This document shows, piece after piece, positions 30,562 through 41,624 of a stretch of DNA of 64,000 nt. Position 1 is the first letter of the stretch, and every line of letters begins with the position of its first letter. Location of the stretch: contig NZ_OZ060369.1 in the NCBI RefSeq assembly GCF_964058945.1, forward strand, positions 370,705 to 434,704, read 5' to 3'. The position numbers were made by a program, and so were the translations under genes. Origin of the DNA: Buchnera aphidicola (Takecallis arundicolens). Lineage in GTDB: Bacteria > Pseudomonadota > Gammaproteobacteria > Enterobacterales > Enterobacteriaceae. The notes beneath the pieces are model-generated. The model made no database searches. It was not told where the DNA came from and was given only the letters and a program-made list of their open reading frames with translations.

Positions 30562-30791
30562 AACTAATATTTTGTCAATATTTTAAAAAAGTTTTAGAAG
30601 GTTTTGAAGATCCATTTTATCCAGGATTAATAGGTAAAAAAATATTTCATAATATCTCTAAAAAAGCCTGGAATATATGGATGAAGGAACAAACAAAATT
30701 TATTAATGAAAATAATTTAAATATGCTAAATAATAACGATATTCAGAAGGTTGAAAAATACATGATGAATTTCTTATTTATTAAAAATTAA
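30558..30791 (+). CDS. yggX: Iron-trafficking/oxidative protection protein YggX
   Basis: Fe(II)-trafficking family protein proposed to protect Fe-S proteins. It has 77 residues against 91 in E. coli. The conserved Cys in MKLIFCQYFKK is kept, as are FYPGLIGKKIFHNISKKAW and NENNLNMLN. The product stops right after NFLF, lacking the last 14 or so residues of the family. The ATG overlaps the mutY stop (ATGA), and its stop overlaps the converging sbcB stop by a few bases. Confidence 0.92.
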   Translation: MKLIFCQYFKKVLEGFEDPFYPGLIGKKIFHNISKKAWNIWMKEQTKFINENNLNMLNNNDIQKVEKYMMNFLFIKN

Positions 30792-32203
30792 TAATAAAAC
30801 TGTTTCATTAATAAACAAGCATATTGTTCTAATTCTACTAATAATGCACATAATCTATGATTTGTACTATGTTTATCTAATAATTGTTTCAACATAATAA
30901 AATAATTACTTACTATATTTTCAGAAAATACTTGTATACAATGTATTTTCCATTTTTTTCTTTCCAATTGACTTAATAAAATTGGAAAATTACGCGCTCG
31001 TAATCGAAAAAACATCTCTTGTAACTTTTTATTTAAATCGAATTGTATATTATTCCAAGCACTAATTTTAATACTATGTATTTTATACATAGTGTTTTTT
31101 TCTTTTTGAGAAAAAAATGAATCATATATCTTTAAATCCACATTATTAGTAATATTACTATAAGTATATTTTTTAAAAAAATTATTCATTTTTTTTAAAA
31201 AATTATATTCTTTCTGTAAAATACATATCTTATTTAAGTATACATTCATGTTAATAAAAAATGTCAATAATTTTTTTTTAGTAAAAAAATCTAACGGAAT
31301 AAGAATTGGACATTTGTTAATATTTAAAAAACCAACACCAAAACTATATAATTTCTGAATATTAATTTTATTAATATGTGTAACACGTACATAATTTATT
31401 AAAATATCAAGATCCATATATAAATCAAAAAATATTAAATTATTAGAATTACTCCAACATATTGGAACAATACAAGTAATATTATTTCGCATGGAACCAA
31501 GATAATTTGAAATATGAATTAAAGGAGTATAATTATGAATATTAATTAACTTCTTAATATTACTTTTTAACCTGTATTTAAAAAAAAAATTAAATAATGC
31601 TGGTTTTTTTTTTTTTATAAAACGCATTACTTCTATTGTTGCATATACATCAGATAAAGCATCATGTGCATTATGATTAATATTATTAGTCTTAGTTAAA
31701 TCTTCCAATTTAAAACTAACAAAACCAAGTTTATTTTTAGGCCAAATAATATTATCTGGTGTCAATATATAACATGCTCTTACAAGACATATTAAATCCC
31801 ATCGAGAATTATTATTTTTCCAACTCCAAGAATAAGGATCTAAAAAATTACGATAAAAAATATTTCTTGTTATTTCATCATCAAACTGAATATTATTATA
31901 TCCTACAATACAAGTATTCCTAGTATTTAAAATACTAAATATTTTCTTAGAAAAAAAAAACTCATTTAATCCATTTTTTTTAGTGTACTGTGGTGTAATA
32001 CCTGTTAATAGTACAGATTTAGGATCTGGTAAATAATCAATAGGAGGATAACAAAAAAAATGATGGTGTGGTTCAATAATATTTAAATCTACATCAGTAC
32101 GTATACATGCAAATTGAGATGGCTTGTCTAAAGCAGGATGTAATCCAAAAGTTTCATAATCATAAAACAAAAAAGTAAAATTATTTTCTATTAAATTTTT
32201 CAC
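30788..32203 (-). CDS. sbcB: Exodeoxyribonuclease I
   Basis: Single-strand 3'-5' exonuclease (ExoI). It has 471 residues (475 in E. coli) from a GTG start at 32203. DnaQ-like DEDD residues lie in FLFYDYETFGLHPALDKPSQ, YNNIQFDDEITR and the NAHDALSDVYATI motif. The C-terminal region is lysine-rich and diverged but keeps LLVELEQY near the end. A 13-A coding tract (31604-31616) encodes KKKK. It shares its stop region with convergent yggX. Confidence 0.95.
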   Translation of the reverse strand: MKNLIENNFTFLFYDYETFGLHPALDKPSQFACIRTDVDLNIIEPHHHFFCYPPIDYLPDPKSVLLTGITPQYTKKNGLNEFFFSKKIFSILNTRNTCIVGYNNIQFDDEITRNIFYRNFLDPYSWSWKNNNSRWDLICLVRACYILTPDNIIWPKNKLGFVSFKLEDLTKTNNINHNAHDALSDVYATIEVMRFIKKKKPALFNFFFKYRLKSNIKKLINIHNYTPLIHISNYLGSMRNNITCIVPICWSNSNNLIFFDLYMDLDILINYVRVTHINKINIQKLYSFGVGFLNINKCPILIPLDFFTKKKLLTFFINMNVYLNKICILQKEYNFLKKMNNFFKKYTYSNITNNVDLKIYDSFFSQKEKNTMYKIHSIKISAWNNIQFDLNKKLQEMFFRLRARNFPILLSQLERKKWKIHCIQVFSENIVSNYFIMLKQLLDKHSTNHRLCALLVELEQYACLLMKQFYY

Positions 32204-32245
32204 AAAAGGTTACGCTATATAAATATTTTTAAGAAGTATATTTAC

Positions 32246-32318
32246 CTCCTCCGACTGGGCTCGAACCAGTGACATACGGATTAACAGTCCGCCGTTCTAC
32301 CAACTGAACTACAGAGGA
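32246..32318 (-). tRNA. asnT: tRNA-Asn(GTT)
   Basis: A 73-nt cloverleaf on the minus strand: acceptor TCCTCTG pairs with CGGAGGA (one G-U), D arm TAGTTCAGTTGGTAGAAC, anticodon loop CTGTTAA giving GTT, T arm TGGTTCGAGCC. The discriminator is G and CCA is not encoded. It lies between sbcB and a plus-strand tRNA-Ile. The symbol is tentative because E. coli has several identical copies. Confidence 0.95.
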
Positions 32319-32419
32319 TTATATTAAGTTATATATTACCATGTAAAAATAATTTTGTCAAAAACTTTTAATTATACTATAATGATTATAGTAATAAAAT
32401 ATTCACAATGAATTTTATT

Positions 32420-32491
32420 GGCCCTTTAGCTCAGTGGTAGAGCACGCGACTCATAATCGCTTGGTCGCTGGTTCGAATCCAGCAAGGGCCA
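32420..32491 (+). tRNA. ileX: tRNA-Ile2 with CAT anticodon (lysidine-type)
   Basis: A 72-nt cloverleaf: acceptor GGCCCTT/AAGGGCC, D arm TAGCTCAGTGGTAGAGCA, anticodon stem-loop CGACTCATAATCG. The CAT anticodon alone could be Met, but the anticodon arm through the T arm matches E. coli tRNA-Ile2 (CGACTCATAATCGC then TTGGTCGCTGG) and not metT or initiator tRNA. It would need TilS to convert C34 to lysidine and read AUA, a frequent codon here. CCA is not encoded. Confidence 0.9.
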
Positions 32492-32540
32492 CACATAAAT
32501 AATAAAGTCATAATATTTAAACATAAGAGATACAAAAAAT

Positions 32541-33206
32541 ATGTATCAAGAAAATTTTATTAAATTCGCTTTAAAAAGACAAGCTTTACAATTTGGAAAT
32601 TTTTATTTAAAATCAGGACGTTATAGTCCATATTTTTTTAATTCAAATTGTTTTTACAATGGTTCAGACATATTAAAAATAGGAGAAATGTATAGCGATA
32701 TTATACAAAAGACTCAAATAAATTTTGATGTTATTTTTGGTTTAGCTTACAAAGGTATTCCAATAGCAACCGCTATAGCAATAGCATTAAAAAAAAAATA
32801 TAACTTAAAAATACCATATTTCTTTAATAGAAAAGAACGAAAAACCTATAGTGATTCAGGTACTATCATTGGTACACAATATACTAAAAAAAATATTATT
32901 ATTATTGATGACGTCATAACATCAGGTATGACAATTCAACAATCGAGCACAATTCTTAACTTTAAAGAAAATAATAATAATATTGCAGGAATATTTGTCT
33001 TATTTGATCGCCAAGAATTGTGTCTATCACACCTTCAGACTGCAGAAAACGAATTAATTAAACAATATGATTGTCCAATATTTTCTATTATTAATATTAT
33101 AGACATTATTAAATATCTAAAAAAAAAAAATATTCATCAAGATTATCTAAAAATAATAATTAAATATTATCAGAAATATGGATCATTAAATGTAAATAAT
33201 ATATAA
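32541..33206 (+). CDS. pyrE: Orotate phosphoribosyltransferase
   Basis: Converts orotate and PRPP to OMP in pyrimidine synthesis. It has 221 residues (213 in E. coli). The PRPP motif is IIIIDDVITSGMTIQQS, the flexible loop is KERKTYSDSGTIIG, and FALKRQALQFGNFYLKSGR opens the conserved N-terminus. A 12-A tract (33119-33130) encodes lysines near the C-terminus. It is convergent with dut, as E. coli pyrE and dut are chromosomal neighbours. Confidence 0.96.
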   Translation: MYQENFIKFALKRQALQFGNFYLKSGRYSPYFFNSNCFYNGSDILKIGEMYSDIIQKTQINFDVIFGLAYKGIPIATAIAIALKKKYNLKIPYFFNRKERKTYSDSGTIIGTQYTKKNIIIIDDVITSGMTIQQSSTILNFKENNNNIAGIFVLFDRQELCLSHLQTAENELIKQYDCPIFSIINIIDIIKYLKKKNIHQDYLKIIIKYYQKYGSLNVNNI

Positions 33207-33217
33207 AATATTATTTA

Positions 33218-33670
33218 TTACACACCAGAATGTCCAAAACCACTTTTATTTCTAGTAGTAAGTGGAAAATTAGACACCACATTAAAATTAGGTTTAATAA
33301 TTGGAACGAATAATAACTGTGCAATTCTATCACCAGGTTTAATATAAAATTTTTTTAAACTCCGATTCCAAATTGAAATCATTAACTCACCTTGATAATC
33401 AGAATCAATTAATCCTATTGTATTACCCAAAATAATACCATAATTATGTCCTAAACCAGAACGTGGTACAATTATTGCAGTAATTAAAGGATTACTAATA
33501 AAAATAGCAAGACCAGAAGGTAATAATATAACTTGATTTGGATACACTGTAATATTTTTATATATCATCGCCTGTAAATCTAAAGCACTAGATCCTGATG
33601 TTTGATATTTTAAAAACGAAGTATCATATTCTAATCTTTTATCTAAAATTTTTATATCAACATTATACAT
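33218..33670 (-). CDS. dut: dUTP diphosphatase
   Basis: Hydrolyses dUTP to dUMP, limiting uracil in DNA. The ATG at 33670 (MYNVDIKILD) gives 150 residues (151-152 in E. coli); a TTG 8 codons upstream is less likely. All five dUTPase motifs are visible: SGSSALDLQA, IIVPRSGLG, GNTIGLIDSDYQGEL with the catalytic Asp, PGDRIAQLLF, and the C-terminal RNKSGFGHSG arm. It is convergent with pyrE (11-nt gap). Confidence 0.96.
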   Translation of the reverse strand: MYNVDIKILDKRLEYDTSFLKYQTSGSSALDLQAMIYKNITVYPNQVILLPSGLAIFISNPLITAIIVPRSGLGHNYGIILGNTIGLIDSDYQGELMISIWNRSLKKFYIKPGDRIAQLLFVPIIKPNFNVVSNFPLTTRNKSGFGHSGV

Positions 33671-33721
33671 AAAATATACTTCACTATAAATCAATGTTTT
33701 TATTAAAAAATATTTAATTTG

Positions 33722-33755
33722 AAGATGTATTATTTAATAATACATCTTTTTTTTT
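33722..33755. terminator. A+T-rich hairpin with T-run between dut and rplI
   Basis: Arms AAGATGTATTATT (33722-33734) and AATAATACATCTT (33736-33748) are perfect complements; physically about 11 bp with a 3-5 nt loop. The T-run 33747-33755 follows on the plus strand, and an A-run precedes it when read from the minus strand. On minus it could end the rpsF-rpsR-rplI transcript, although the tail there (CAAATTAAATATTTTTT) is weaker. On plus it would catch read-through of pyrE. The orientation is undecided. Confidence 0.65.
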
Positions 33756-33824
33756 ATTAAAAAATATTGTTCAAAAAATTACATATAAAAATAATATTTA
33801 TTATAATATATTTTTTACATATTA

Positions 33825-34274
33825 CTATTCAGGAATAATTTTCACCAATATATAACATGAAACATTTTTATACGGTTGAAATATAACAAAATATTTACCT
33901 ATCGTACGAATTACACCTTCTGGAATAACTAATTCATTTTTATCTATATGTACACCTGATTTTACAATCGAATGTACAATGTCTTTTACTCCAATTGATC
34001 CAAATAATTGCCCTGTTTTACGAGACTTAGTACAAATAATAATTGGACTAATTTGTTTTATTTTTAAAATTCTTAATTGTGCATTTTTTATATCAATCTT
34101 TTCTTTTAATTGTATTTCCTGATTATGATACTTTAATTCTTGAATATTATGAATATTCGAAAATACAGCCATACCATATGGAACAAGATAATTTCTAGCA
34201 TATCCCGATTTTACTTTTACAGTGTTACCAAATTTACCTAAACCTGGCATATCTTTTAATAAAATAATTTTCAT
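33825..34274 (-). CDS. rplI: 50S ribosomal protein L9
   Basis: Elongated L1-stalk-base protein L9, 149 residues as in E. coli. The N-terminal domain carries MKIILLKDMPGLGKFGNTVKVKSGYARNYLVP, followed by a long helix and the C-terminal GQLFGSIGVKDI. It is the last gene of rpsF-rpsR-rplI, 19 nt after rpsR. Confidence 0.96.
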   Translation of the reverse strand: MKIILLKDMPGLGKFGNTVKVKSGYARNYLVPYGMAVFSNIHNIQELKYHNQEIQLKEKIDIKNAQLRILKIKQISPIIICTKSRKTGQLFGSIGVKDIVHSIVKSGVHIDKNELVIPEGVIRTIGKYFVIFQPYKNVSCYILVKIIPE

Positions 34275-34293
34275 ATTTATTTACTTAAAATAA

Positions 34294-34521
34294 TTAACGA
34301 TGTTGATCTGTATAAGAAATTAAAGCAAGATACCTAGCACATTTAATTGCTCTAGATAATTGTTTTTGATATTTTGAACGAGTACCTGTAATACGGCTTG
34401 GGACAATTTTACTATTTTCTGTAATATAATGCTTTAATGTAGAAATATCTTTATAATCTATTCGAATGACATTATCCGCCGTAAAACGACAAAATTTTCT
34501 TCTTCGAAAATATCGAACCAT
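34294..34521 (-). CDS. rpsR: 30S ribosomal protein S18
   Basis: S18 pairs with S6 on the platform. The start at 34521 ([13 protein letters not shown]) gives 75 residues, the E. coli length, and has GGGGA 7-11 nt upstream; the open frame to 34569 is not conserved. [25 protein letters not shown] and the [20 protein letters not shown] segment are intact. priB, which lies between rpsF and rpsR in E. coli, is absent from the 60-nt gap. Confidence 0.96.
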   Translation of the reverse strand: MVRYFRRRKFCRFTADNVIRIDYKDISTLKHYITENSKIVPSRITGTRSKYQKQLSRAIKCARYLALISYTDQHR

Positions 34522-34581
34522 TTCTATTTCCCCATATCTACTCAAAATTATTATAAAAATATCAATCATTTATAACATAAA

Positions 34582-34926
34582 TTATTTTAATACCGGTTTC
34601 TCATCCTTTAATTTTAACATTGGTGATATAGTCTCAATTTTATGTTTTAAATGTAAAATTAAATTTCGGATTACATAATCATCAAAATGAAATTTATCTT
34701 TCAATTTATTCAGAATATGTAGTGACAATTCAACATTCATTAAAATATAATACGCTTTTCTTAATTTTTGAATAGAATAAGCTAATTGCCGTCTACCCCA
34801 ATCTTCAAAACGATGTATTAAACCATTATTTTGTATAATAAATTGTTTATAATCATGAATAATCTTCATCAACTGCTCTGATGTTTGATCAGGATGTATC
34901 ATAAGAACAATTTCATAATGACGCAT
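34582..34926 (-). CDS. rpsF: 30S ribosomal protein S6
   Basis: S6 forms a heterodimer with S18. It has 114 residues against about 131 in E. coli, the difference being the C-terminal tail, which carries the Glu extension in E. coli. It begins MRHYEIVLMIHPDQTSEQ, with HRFEDWGRRQLAYSIQKLRKAYYILMNVE and the DYVIRNLIL end of the fold. It heads the operon with rpsR and rplI. Confidence 0.95.
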   Translation of the reverse strand: MRHYEIVLMIHPDQTSEQLMKIIHDYKQFIIQNNGLIHRFEDWGRRQLAYSIQKLRKAYYILMNVELSLHILNKLKDKFHFDDYVIRNLILHLKHKIETISPMLKLKDEKPVLK

Positions 34927-35136
34927 GATATTACAAATCCTTTTAAAAACGATAACATATAAAAAATAGTATATATTATAATATCAAATATAAACTAATT
35001 TATTAATATATATATTAACAAAATTGACATAATTAATAAAAAATTTACATTATATAAATCATAATATACTAATAGTACCTATACAATAACATAAAAAAAA
35101 TAAAGTTAACAAACGATATCAATAAATATAAAAAAT

Positions 35137-36492
<1,356 letters not shown>

Positions 36493-36557
36493 TCACTTAT
36501 CAATATATTTATAATAAAAATAAAAAAATTGTATAAATTATACTTAATATAAAATAA

Positions 36558-37139
36558 TTAACTTGCTATCCAATGCAACGTATTATTTAATAATTGGGAA
36601 CCGTATGTTGTTAAAATAGATTCCGGATGAAATTGAAAACCACATACTTTATCTTGATTACTCCGTACCGCCATAACCATATCATTAAAAAAAGCATTAA
36701 TAACTAAATTTTTTGGAATATTTTTACAAACCAAAGAATGATACCTTGCTACTAAAAATGGATTCGGTAAATCAGTAAACATATCCTTTTGGTCATGATA
36801 TATATAAGATGTTTTACCATGTACAATAGTACCTGAATACTCCACAATACCTCCATAACATTCTACAATAGCTTGATGTCCTAAACAAATACCAATAATT
36901 GGAATTTTTCCTATTATTTCCTGTAGTAATTTTAATATACAACCAGAATTTTTAGGTTTCCCTGGTCCAGGCGATAATAAAACAATAGGTTTATTTAATC
37001 TAGATAAAGCTGATAAAATAATATGCAATGATACTGTATTACGGTAAATAATAACGTTATTTCCGTTTACCCTTAACTGATCAACAATGTTATACGTAAA
37101 AGAATCAAAATTATCCACTAAAAGAATATCTTTAGACAT
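36558..37139 (-). CDS. trpG: Anthranilate synthase component II (glutamine amidotransferase)
   Basis: Supplies ammonia to TrpE for anthranilate synthesis. It is a stand-alone TrpG of 193 residues, not the TrpG-TrpD fusion of E. coli. The start at 37139 (MSKDILLVDNFDSFTYN) lies 4 nt after the trpE stop; AAGGA within the end of trpE serves it. The class I amidotransferase triad is visible: Cys in GICLGHQAI, His and Glu in FQFHPESI. VLLSPGPGKPKNSG forms the oxyanion region. Translationally coupled to trpE. Confidence 0.96.
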   Translation of the reverse strand: MSKDILLVDNFDSFTYNIVDQLRVNGNNVIIYRNTVSLHIILSALSRLNKPIVLLSPGPGKPKNSGCILKLLQEIIGKIPIIGICLGHQAIVECYGGIVEYSGTIVHGKTSYIYHDQKDMFTDLPNPFLVARYHSLVCKNIPKNLVINAFFNDMVMAVRSNQDKVCGFQFHPESILTTYGSQLLNNTLHWIAS

Positions 37140-37143
37140 TCTA

Positions 37144-38709
37144 TCATACATCCTTTTCATAATTTGACTGAATAATTGAATTTAATACAACTTGTGCTTT
37201 ATTACGACTTTCATTAGCCTCATCAATTGGAATAGAATCTAAAACTATACCTGCTCCAGCTTGTATTGTAGCAATGTTATTTTCTACATAAGCAGATCTA
37301 ATTATAATACATGTATCCAAAATACCTGATGCTGTAAAATAACCAATAGCTCCACCGTAACTTCCTCGTTTATTTTTTTCTACTTCATAAATTAATTGCA
37401 TAGCACGAATTTTTGGTGCTCCAGTTAATGTACCCATATTCATGCAAGCAGAATATGCATGTAATGCATCTAAATCACTTTTTAAAATACCAACAACCTT
37501 TGAAACTAAATGCATTACATGCGAATATCGATCAACTTTAGTTAATTGAGCAACATATCTAGTACCTGGTACACATATTTTAGCCAAATCATTTCTTGCT
37601 AAATCAACTAACATTAGGTGTTCCGACAATTCTTTATGGTTAGTACGCATTTCTAACTCAATTCTACTATCAAAATCAAGATCAAAATTCCCAAAATTAT
37701 CTAAACCCCTTGATCTAGTTCCAGCAATAGGATAAATTTCAATTTTACGATTAATTGGATTATATTTCAATGAACTTTCAGGAGATGCACCAAATAATGT
37801 AAAATCTTGATCCTGCATAAAAAACATATACGGACTAGGATTATTTAATTTCAAAACATGATATGCTGATAAAGGATATGGGCATAATAAAGAAAATTTT
37901 CTGGATGGAACTACTTGAAATATTTCACCTTTTCGTATATATACTTTCATTTTATTAACAATTTTTTGATATTCTATATCACTAAAATTTATTTCAATAT
38001 TTGATTTAGGAATTTTATGTATAGGTATACTAATAGGATTGTTTTTCAAACGGGCACGAATATTAAATAATTCTTTAGTAATCCGTTGCTTTTCATGAAT
38101 ATCCTGATAAAATACATTACCTTGAATGGTACTTTTTTTATTTAAATGATCCGTAATTAATAATATTTCTGACAAATAAAAACAAAAATCTGGACATTTT
38201 TGAGTACTACTTACATTAGGTAACGTTTCCAGTATGTTAACTAAATCATATGAAAACAATCCACCAAAAAAAATTGAATCAAGATCTTTAGGATCTGATT
38301 TGATAGATGCAATAATCCATCTAAAAATATCAAATATGGATAATGCACGTAATTTCATATCTTCATCTAAATCAGATGTATTATATGGAAAAATAAGCTT
38401 TAACTGATTGTTACAAAAATTAATTTTTACTATTTTAGGAATAATTTTACAAATTTCATGTAATATAGTTTGACCATTTTTTGTTAAAGCATCAAGAATG
38501 ACAACTTGATTATATGCAGTAATACGTATTGCTGCATTAATAATCATCATACTTCTTAATTGATATTTTTTATTTATTTCTGCAGATTCTAACAATAAAG
38601 TTGATTTTTTATTACCACAAATTTCATAAAAAGTTGCTGCTGGATCACTTCTATAAGGAACATCCATTGTAATATTTTGAAAATTATTTTTTTTATTTCT
38701 CTGATTCAT
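37144..38709 (-). CDS. trpE: Anthranilate synthase component I
   Basis: Converts chorismate to anthranilate, the committed step to tryptophan. It has 521 residues (520 in E. coli). The tryptophan feedback site appears intact: LLLESAEI near residue 40 and [11 protein letters not shown] in the middle. Catalytic blocks include [31 protein letters not shown] and the [28 protein letters not shown] segment. The 241-nt upstream gap has no Trp-codon leader peptide, so classic attenuation is unlikely. It sits with trpG between miaA and purA. Confidence 0.97.
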   Translation of the reverse strand: MNQRNKKNNFQNITMDVPYRSDPAATFYEICGNKKSTLLLESAEINKKYQLRSMMIINAAIRITAYNQVVILDALTKNGQTILHEICKIIPKIVKINFCNNQLKLIFPYNTSDLDEDMKLRALSIFDIFRWIIASIKSDPKDLDSIFFGGLFSYDLVNILETLPNVSSTQKCPDFCFYLSEILLITDHLNKKSTIQGNVFYQDIHEKQRITKELFNIRARLKNNPISIPIHKIPKSNIEINFSDIEYQKIVNKMKVYIRKGEIFQVVPSRKFSLLCPYPLSAYHVLKLNNPSPYMFFMQDQDFTLFGASPESSLKYNPINRKIEIYPIAGTRSRGLDNFGNFDLDFDSRIELEMRTNHKELSEHLMLVDLARNDLAKICVPGTRYVAQLTKVDRYSHVMHLVSKVVGILKSDLDALHAYSACMNMGTLTGAPKIRAMQLIYEVEKNKRGSYGGAIGYFTASGILDTCIIIRSAYVENNIATIQAGAGIVLDSIPIDEANESRNKAQVVLNSIIQSNYEKDV

Positions 38710-38950
38710 TTTTGTATATCAATTTGATAATAAATCATTTTTATTTTTATATTATGTATAAATACTACATATTAATTTCCTTAATATATAACATTTTATG
38801 TATATAACAAAAATCATACTATGTAATGATAGTATCATGTAATATAAAAATATTTAAAATAAAAATAATATACTAAAAAATAAATTATTTTTATACAATA
38901 TTTATACTTATTAAACAAAAGTATCATATTATGTTAATATATATTAAAAT

Positions 38951-39892
38951 TTAACAATAATATAAATATATCCAATTTAATACTTTAGATGTTAATATAT
39001 TTATATTATTATCAGATAAAATATGTAAATTATTCCAATTTTTTAACCACGTCATTTGTTTTTTTGCAAATTGCCGTGTTGAAATAATTGATCTATAAAT
39101 CATATCATTATAACTAATATTATTTAAAAAATATAACCACATGTGACGATAACCAATACATTGTATTGCAGGTGATTTGATATTTAAATCACTTCGATAA
39201 AATAACTTCCGTACTTCATATTCAAAACCTTGATGTAACATATGATAAAAACGTATGGTAATTTGATGATATAAAAATTTTTTTTCTGGAATAAGAGCAA
39301 ATTGTATTACTTTATACGGAAAAGAATTAGATACTGTTTTTTTTAATACACTCATTTTATTACCAGTTAATAAATATACTTCTAAAGCTCGCACAATTCG
39401 ATGAATATCATTCGGGTGAATAATATTAGCAGATTCACGATCTACACAAGATAAATATTGATGCAAAAAAGTTTTACCACTAATCTGATGATAATATAAA
39501 AGTCTATTACGTAATTCTATATTTGCTGTTGGCAGTATTGATATACCATGTAGTAAAATATAATAATATAACATAGTACCACCAACTAATAATGGAATCT
39601 TATTCATATATAAAATTTCTTCAATAGCCTGAATAACATCACGACGAAAATCAAATACAGAATATAAATCGCTCGGATCCACTAAATTAATTAATCGATG
39701 TGGATGTTTTAACAATTCTATACTACTAGGTTTAGCGGTACCAATATCCATAGTTTTATAAATTAAAGCTGAATCAACACTAATCAATTCTACCGGAAGA
39801 TATTTACGTAAATGCATTGCTAATCTTGATTTACCAGATGCGGTTGGACCCATTAAAAAAATAACAAATTTATTATTAAAATAATTAATCAT
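38951..39892 (-). CDS. miaA: tRNA dimethylallyltransferase
   Basis: Isopentenylates A37 of tRNAs reading U-starting codons. It has 313 residues (316 in E. coli). The P-loop is GPTASGKSRLAMHLR; SVDSALIYKTMDIGTAKPS, PHRLINLVDPSDLYSVFDFRRD and GGTMLYYYIL are the conserved substrate motifs. The C-terminal QFAKKQMTWLKNW segment is kept. It follows pgi by 9 nt on the same strand. Confidence 0.96.
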   Translation of the reverse strand: MINYFNNKFVIFLMGPTASGKSRLAMHLRKYLPVELISVDSALIYKTMDIGTAKPSSIELLKHPHRLINLVDPSDLYSVFDFRRDVIQAIEEILYMNKIPLLVGGTMLYYYILLHGISILPTANIELRNRLLYYHQISGKTFLHQYLSCVDRESANIIHPNDIHRIVRALEVYLLTGNKMSVLKKTVSNSFPYKVIQFALIPEKKFLYHQITIRFYHMLHQGFEYEVRKLFYRSDLNIKSPAIQCIGYRHMWLYFLNNISYNDMIYRSIISTRQFAKKQMTWLKNWNNLHILSDNNINILTSKVLNWIYLYYC

Positions 39893-39901
39893 ATATAAAA
39901 A

Positions 39902-41548
39902 TTATTTAGTATATTTATTATAGTAATTAATTAAACCCTGTGTTGAAACATCATAATGTAAGCTACATTTATCATGAATAAAATCACTATAAATACTCTG
40001 TGATATCTGTTTACCAAGTTCTACACCCCATTGGTCAAAACTAAATATATTAAATATCACACCTTGAGTAAATATTTTATGTTCATATAATGTAATTAAT
40101 AAACCTAATGAATAAGGATCTATTTTTTTAAATAAAAGCGTGTTACTTGGACGATTACCCTCAAAAAATTTAAATTTTTCAATATATTGATCTTTTATAC
40201 CATGTATACATGAAAGATTACTATTTTTTTTATGAAAAAAATTACCAAAAGCTAATGCATGCGTTTGAGCAAAAAAATTCGATAATAATACTGTATGGTG
40301 ATTATATATAGGATTATGAGATAATATAGGAGCAATAAAATCACAAGGAATTAACTTTGTACCCTGATGCATTAATTGATAAAATGAATGTTGACCATTT
40401 GTTCCTACCGCACCCCAAATAATCGGACCAGTTTGCCAACATACTCTATTACCATTCTGATCAATATTTTTCCCATTAGATTCCATATTACTTTGTTGAA
40501 TATATTCTGGAAAACGATGTAAATATTGATCATATGGTAAAATCGCTTCTGTTTCAGTATTAAAAAAATTATTATACCAAATACCTATTAAAGCAAGTAA
40601 AACAGGAATATTTTTATTAAAATCAGTTTGTTTAAAATGAACATCCATATCATATGCACCAGTTAATAACTGATCAAAATTTGTAAATCCAATTGATAAC
40701 GCTATTGATAATCCCATTGCAGACCATATAGAATAACGTCCACCAACCCAATCCCATAATCGAAAAATATTATTTTTTGAAATACCAAAATTTTCTGCTT
40801 TTCTAACTGCTGTAGTAACCGCAAAAAAATGCTGATCCATATGCTCAATATTATCTGCCTTTTTTAAAAAATATGTTTTAATAGTTTTAGCATTTATCAT
40901 AGTTTCTTGTGTAGTAAAAGTTTTAGATGAAATTAAAAATATTGTAGTTTCAAAATCAATTTTTTGTAATAACTGAAATAATTCTGTACTATCAATATTA
41001 GAAATAAAAAACATATTTAAATGATTTTTATATGCTTGTAAAGCATCTGTTACCATTTTTGGTCCTAAATCAGAACCACCAATACCAATATTTACAACAT
41101 TAGTAATTCTTTTTCCTGAATATCCTTTCCACTTACCAGAAATTATTTGATCTGAAAAAATTTTAATTTTATCTAAAACAAAATTAATTTCCGGCATAAT
41201 ATCAAACCCGTTTAATATAATTTGATTATTCAATTTATTTCGTAAAGCAGTATGTAAAACTGGACGATTCTCAGTAATATTAATACTTATACCAGAAAAC
41301 ATTTTTTGAATTGCTTCATGTAAATGCATATCATGAGCTAAATTTAATAACAACCGTACTGTTTTATAAGTTATTCTATTTTTTGAGATATCAACTAATA
41401 ATTTATCCTTAAATGAAAATGAAAGATGTTTAAAACGATCCTGGTCTGTATTAAATAAATCAGTTAAATGTACATTCTTAATATCTTGAAAATGATTTTT
41501 CAAATTTTTCCAAGCAAGGGTTTCAATAGGAGTAATATTTTTCATCAT
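39902..41548 (-). CDS. pgi: Glucose-6-phosphate isomerase
   Basis: Interconverts glucose 6-phosphate and fructose 6-phosphate. It has 548 residues (549 in E. coli). Conserved signatures are [39 protein letters not shown] with the catalytic Glu region upstream, and the C-terminal [31 protein letters not shown] lies 7 nt before the first of two adjacent ATGs (41548 and 41545), favouring the first. It is divergent from ibpA. Confidence 0.97.
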   Translation of the reverse strand: MMKNITPIETLAWKNLKNHFQDIKNVHLTDLFNTDQDRFKHLSFSFKDKLLVDISKNRITYKTVRLLLNLAHDMHLHEAIQKMFSGISINITENRPVLHTALRNKLNNQIILNGFDIMPEINFVLDKIKIFSDQIISGKWKGYSGKRITNVVNIGIGGSDLGPKMVTDALQAYKNHLNMFFISNIDSTELFQLLQKIDFETTIFLISSKTFTTQETMINAKTIKTYFLKKADNIEHMDQHFFAVTTAVRKAENFGISKNNIFRLWDWVGGRYSIWSAMGLSIALSIGFTNFDQLLTGAYDMDVHFKQTDFNKNIPVLLALIGIWYNNFFNTETEAILPYDQYLHRFPEYIQQSNMESNGKNIDQNGNRVCWQTGPIIWGAVGTNGQHSFYQLMHQGTKLIPCDFIAPILSHNPIYNHHTVLLSNFFAQTHALAFGNFFHKKNSNLSCIHGIKDQYIEKFKFFEGNRPSNTLLFKKIDPYSLGLLITLYEHKIFTQGVIFNIFSFDQWGVELGKQISQSIYSDFIHDKCSLHYDVSTQGLINYYNKYTK

Positions 41549-41594
41549 ACAACAATCCTTTTTTATGTAATAAATTTTTTATATAAAATTGAAA

Positions 41595-41624
41595 CTTGAA
41601 AAAAAAATTAATAAACCTTATATT
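41595..41624 (+). promoter_or_regulatory. Candidate sigma-32 heat-shock promoter of ibpA
   Basis: CTTGAAA (41595-41601) is an exact match to the sigma-32 -35 core. After a 14-nt spacer comes CCTTATATT (41616-41624), close to the CCCCATNTA -10 class. A transcript would start near 41631, leaving a leader of about 80 nt before the ibpA ATG at 41713. Spacing and downstream small heat-shock gene both fit; I saw no convincing match upstream of hslV. Confidence 0.7.

Noticed and set aside
32420..32491. Elongator or initiator tRNA-Met because of the CAT anticodon
   Set aside because: Body sequence matches tRNA-Ile2 of E. coli and differs from metT and fMet tRNAs in acceptor, anticodon and T stems.
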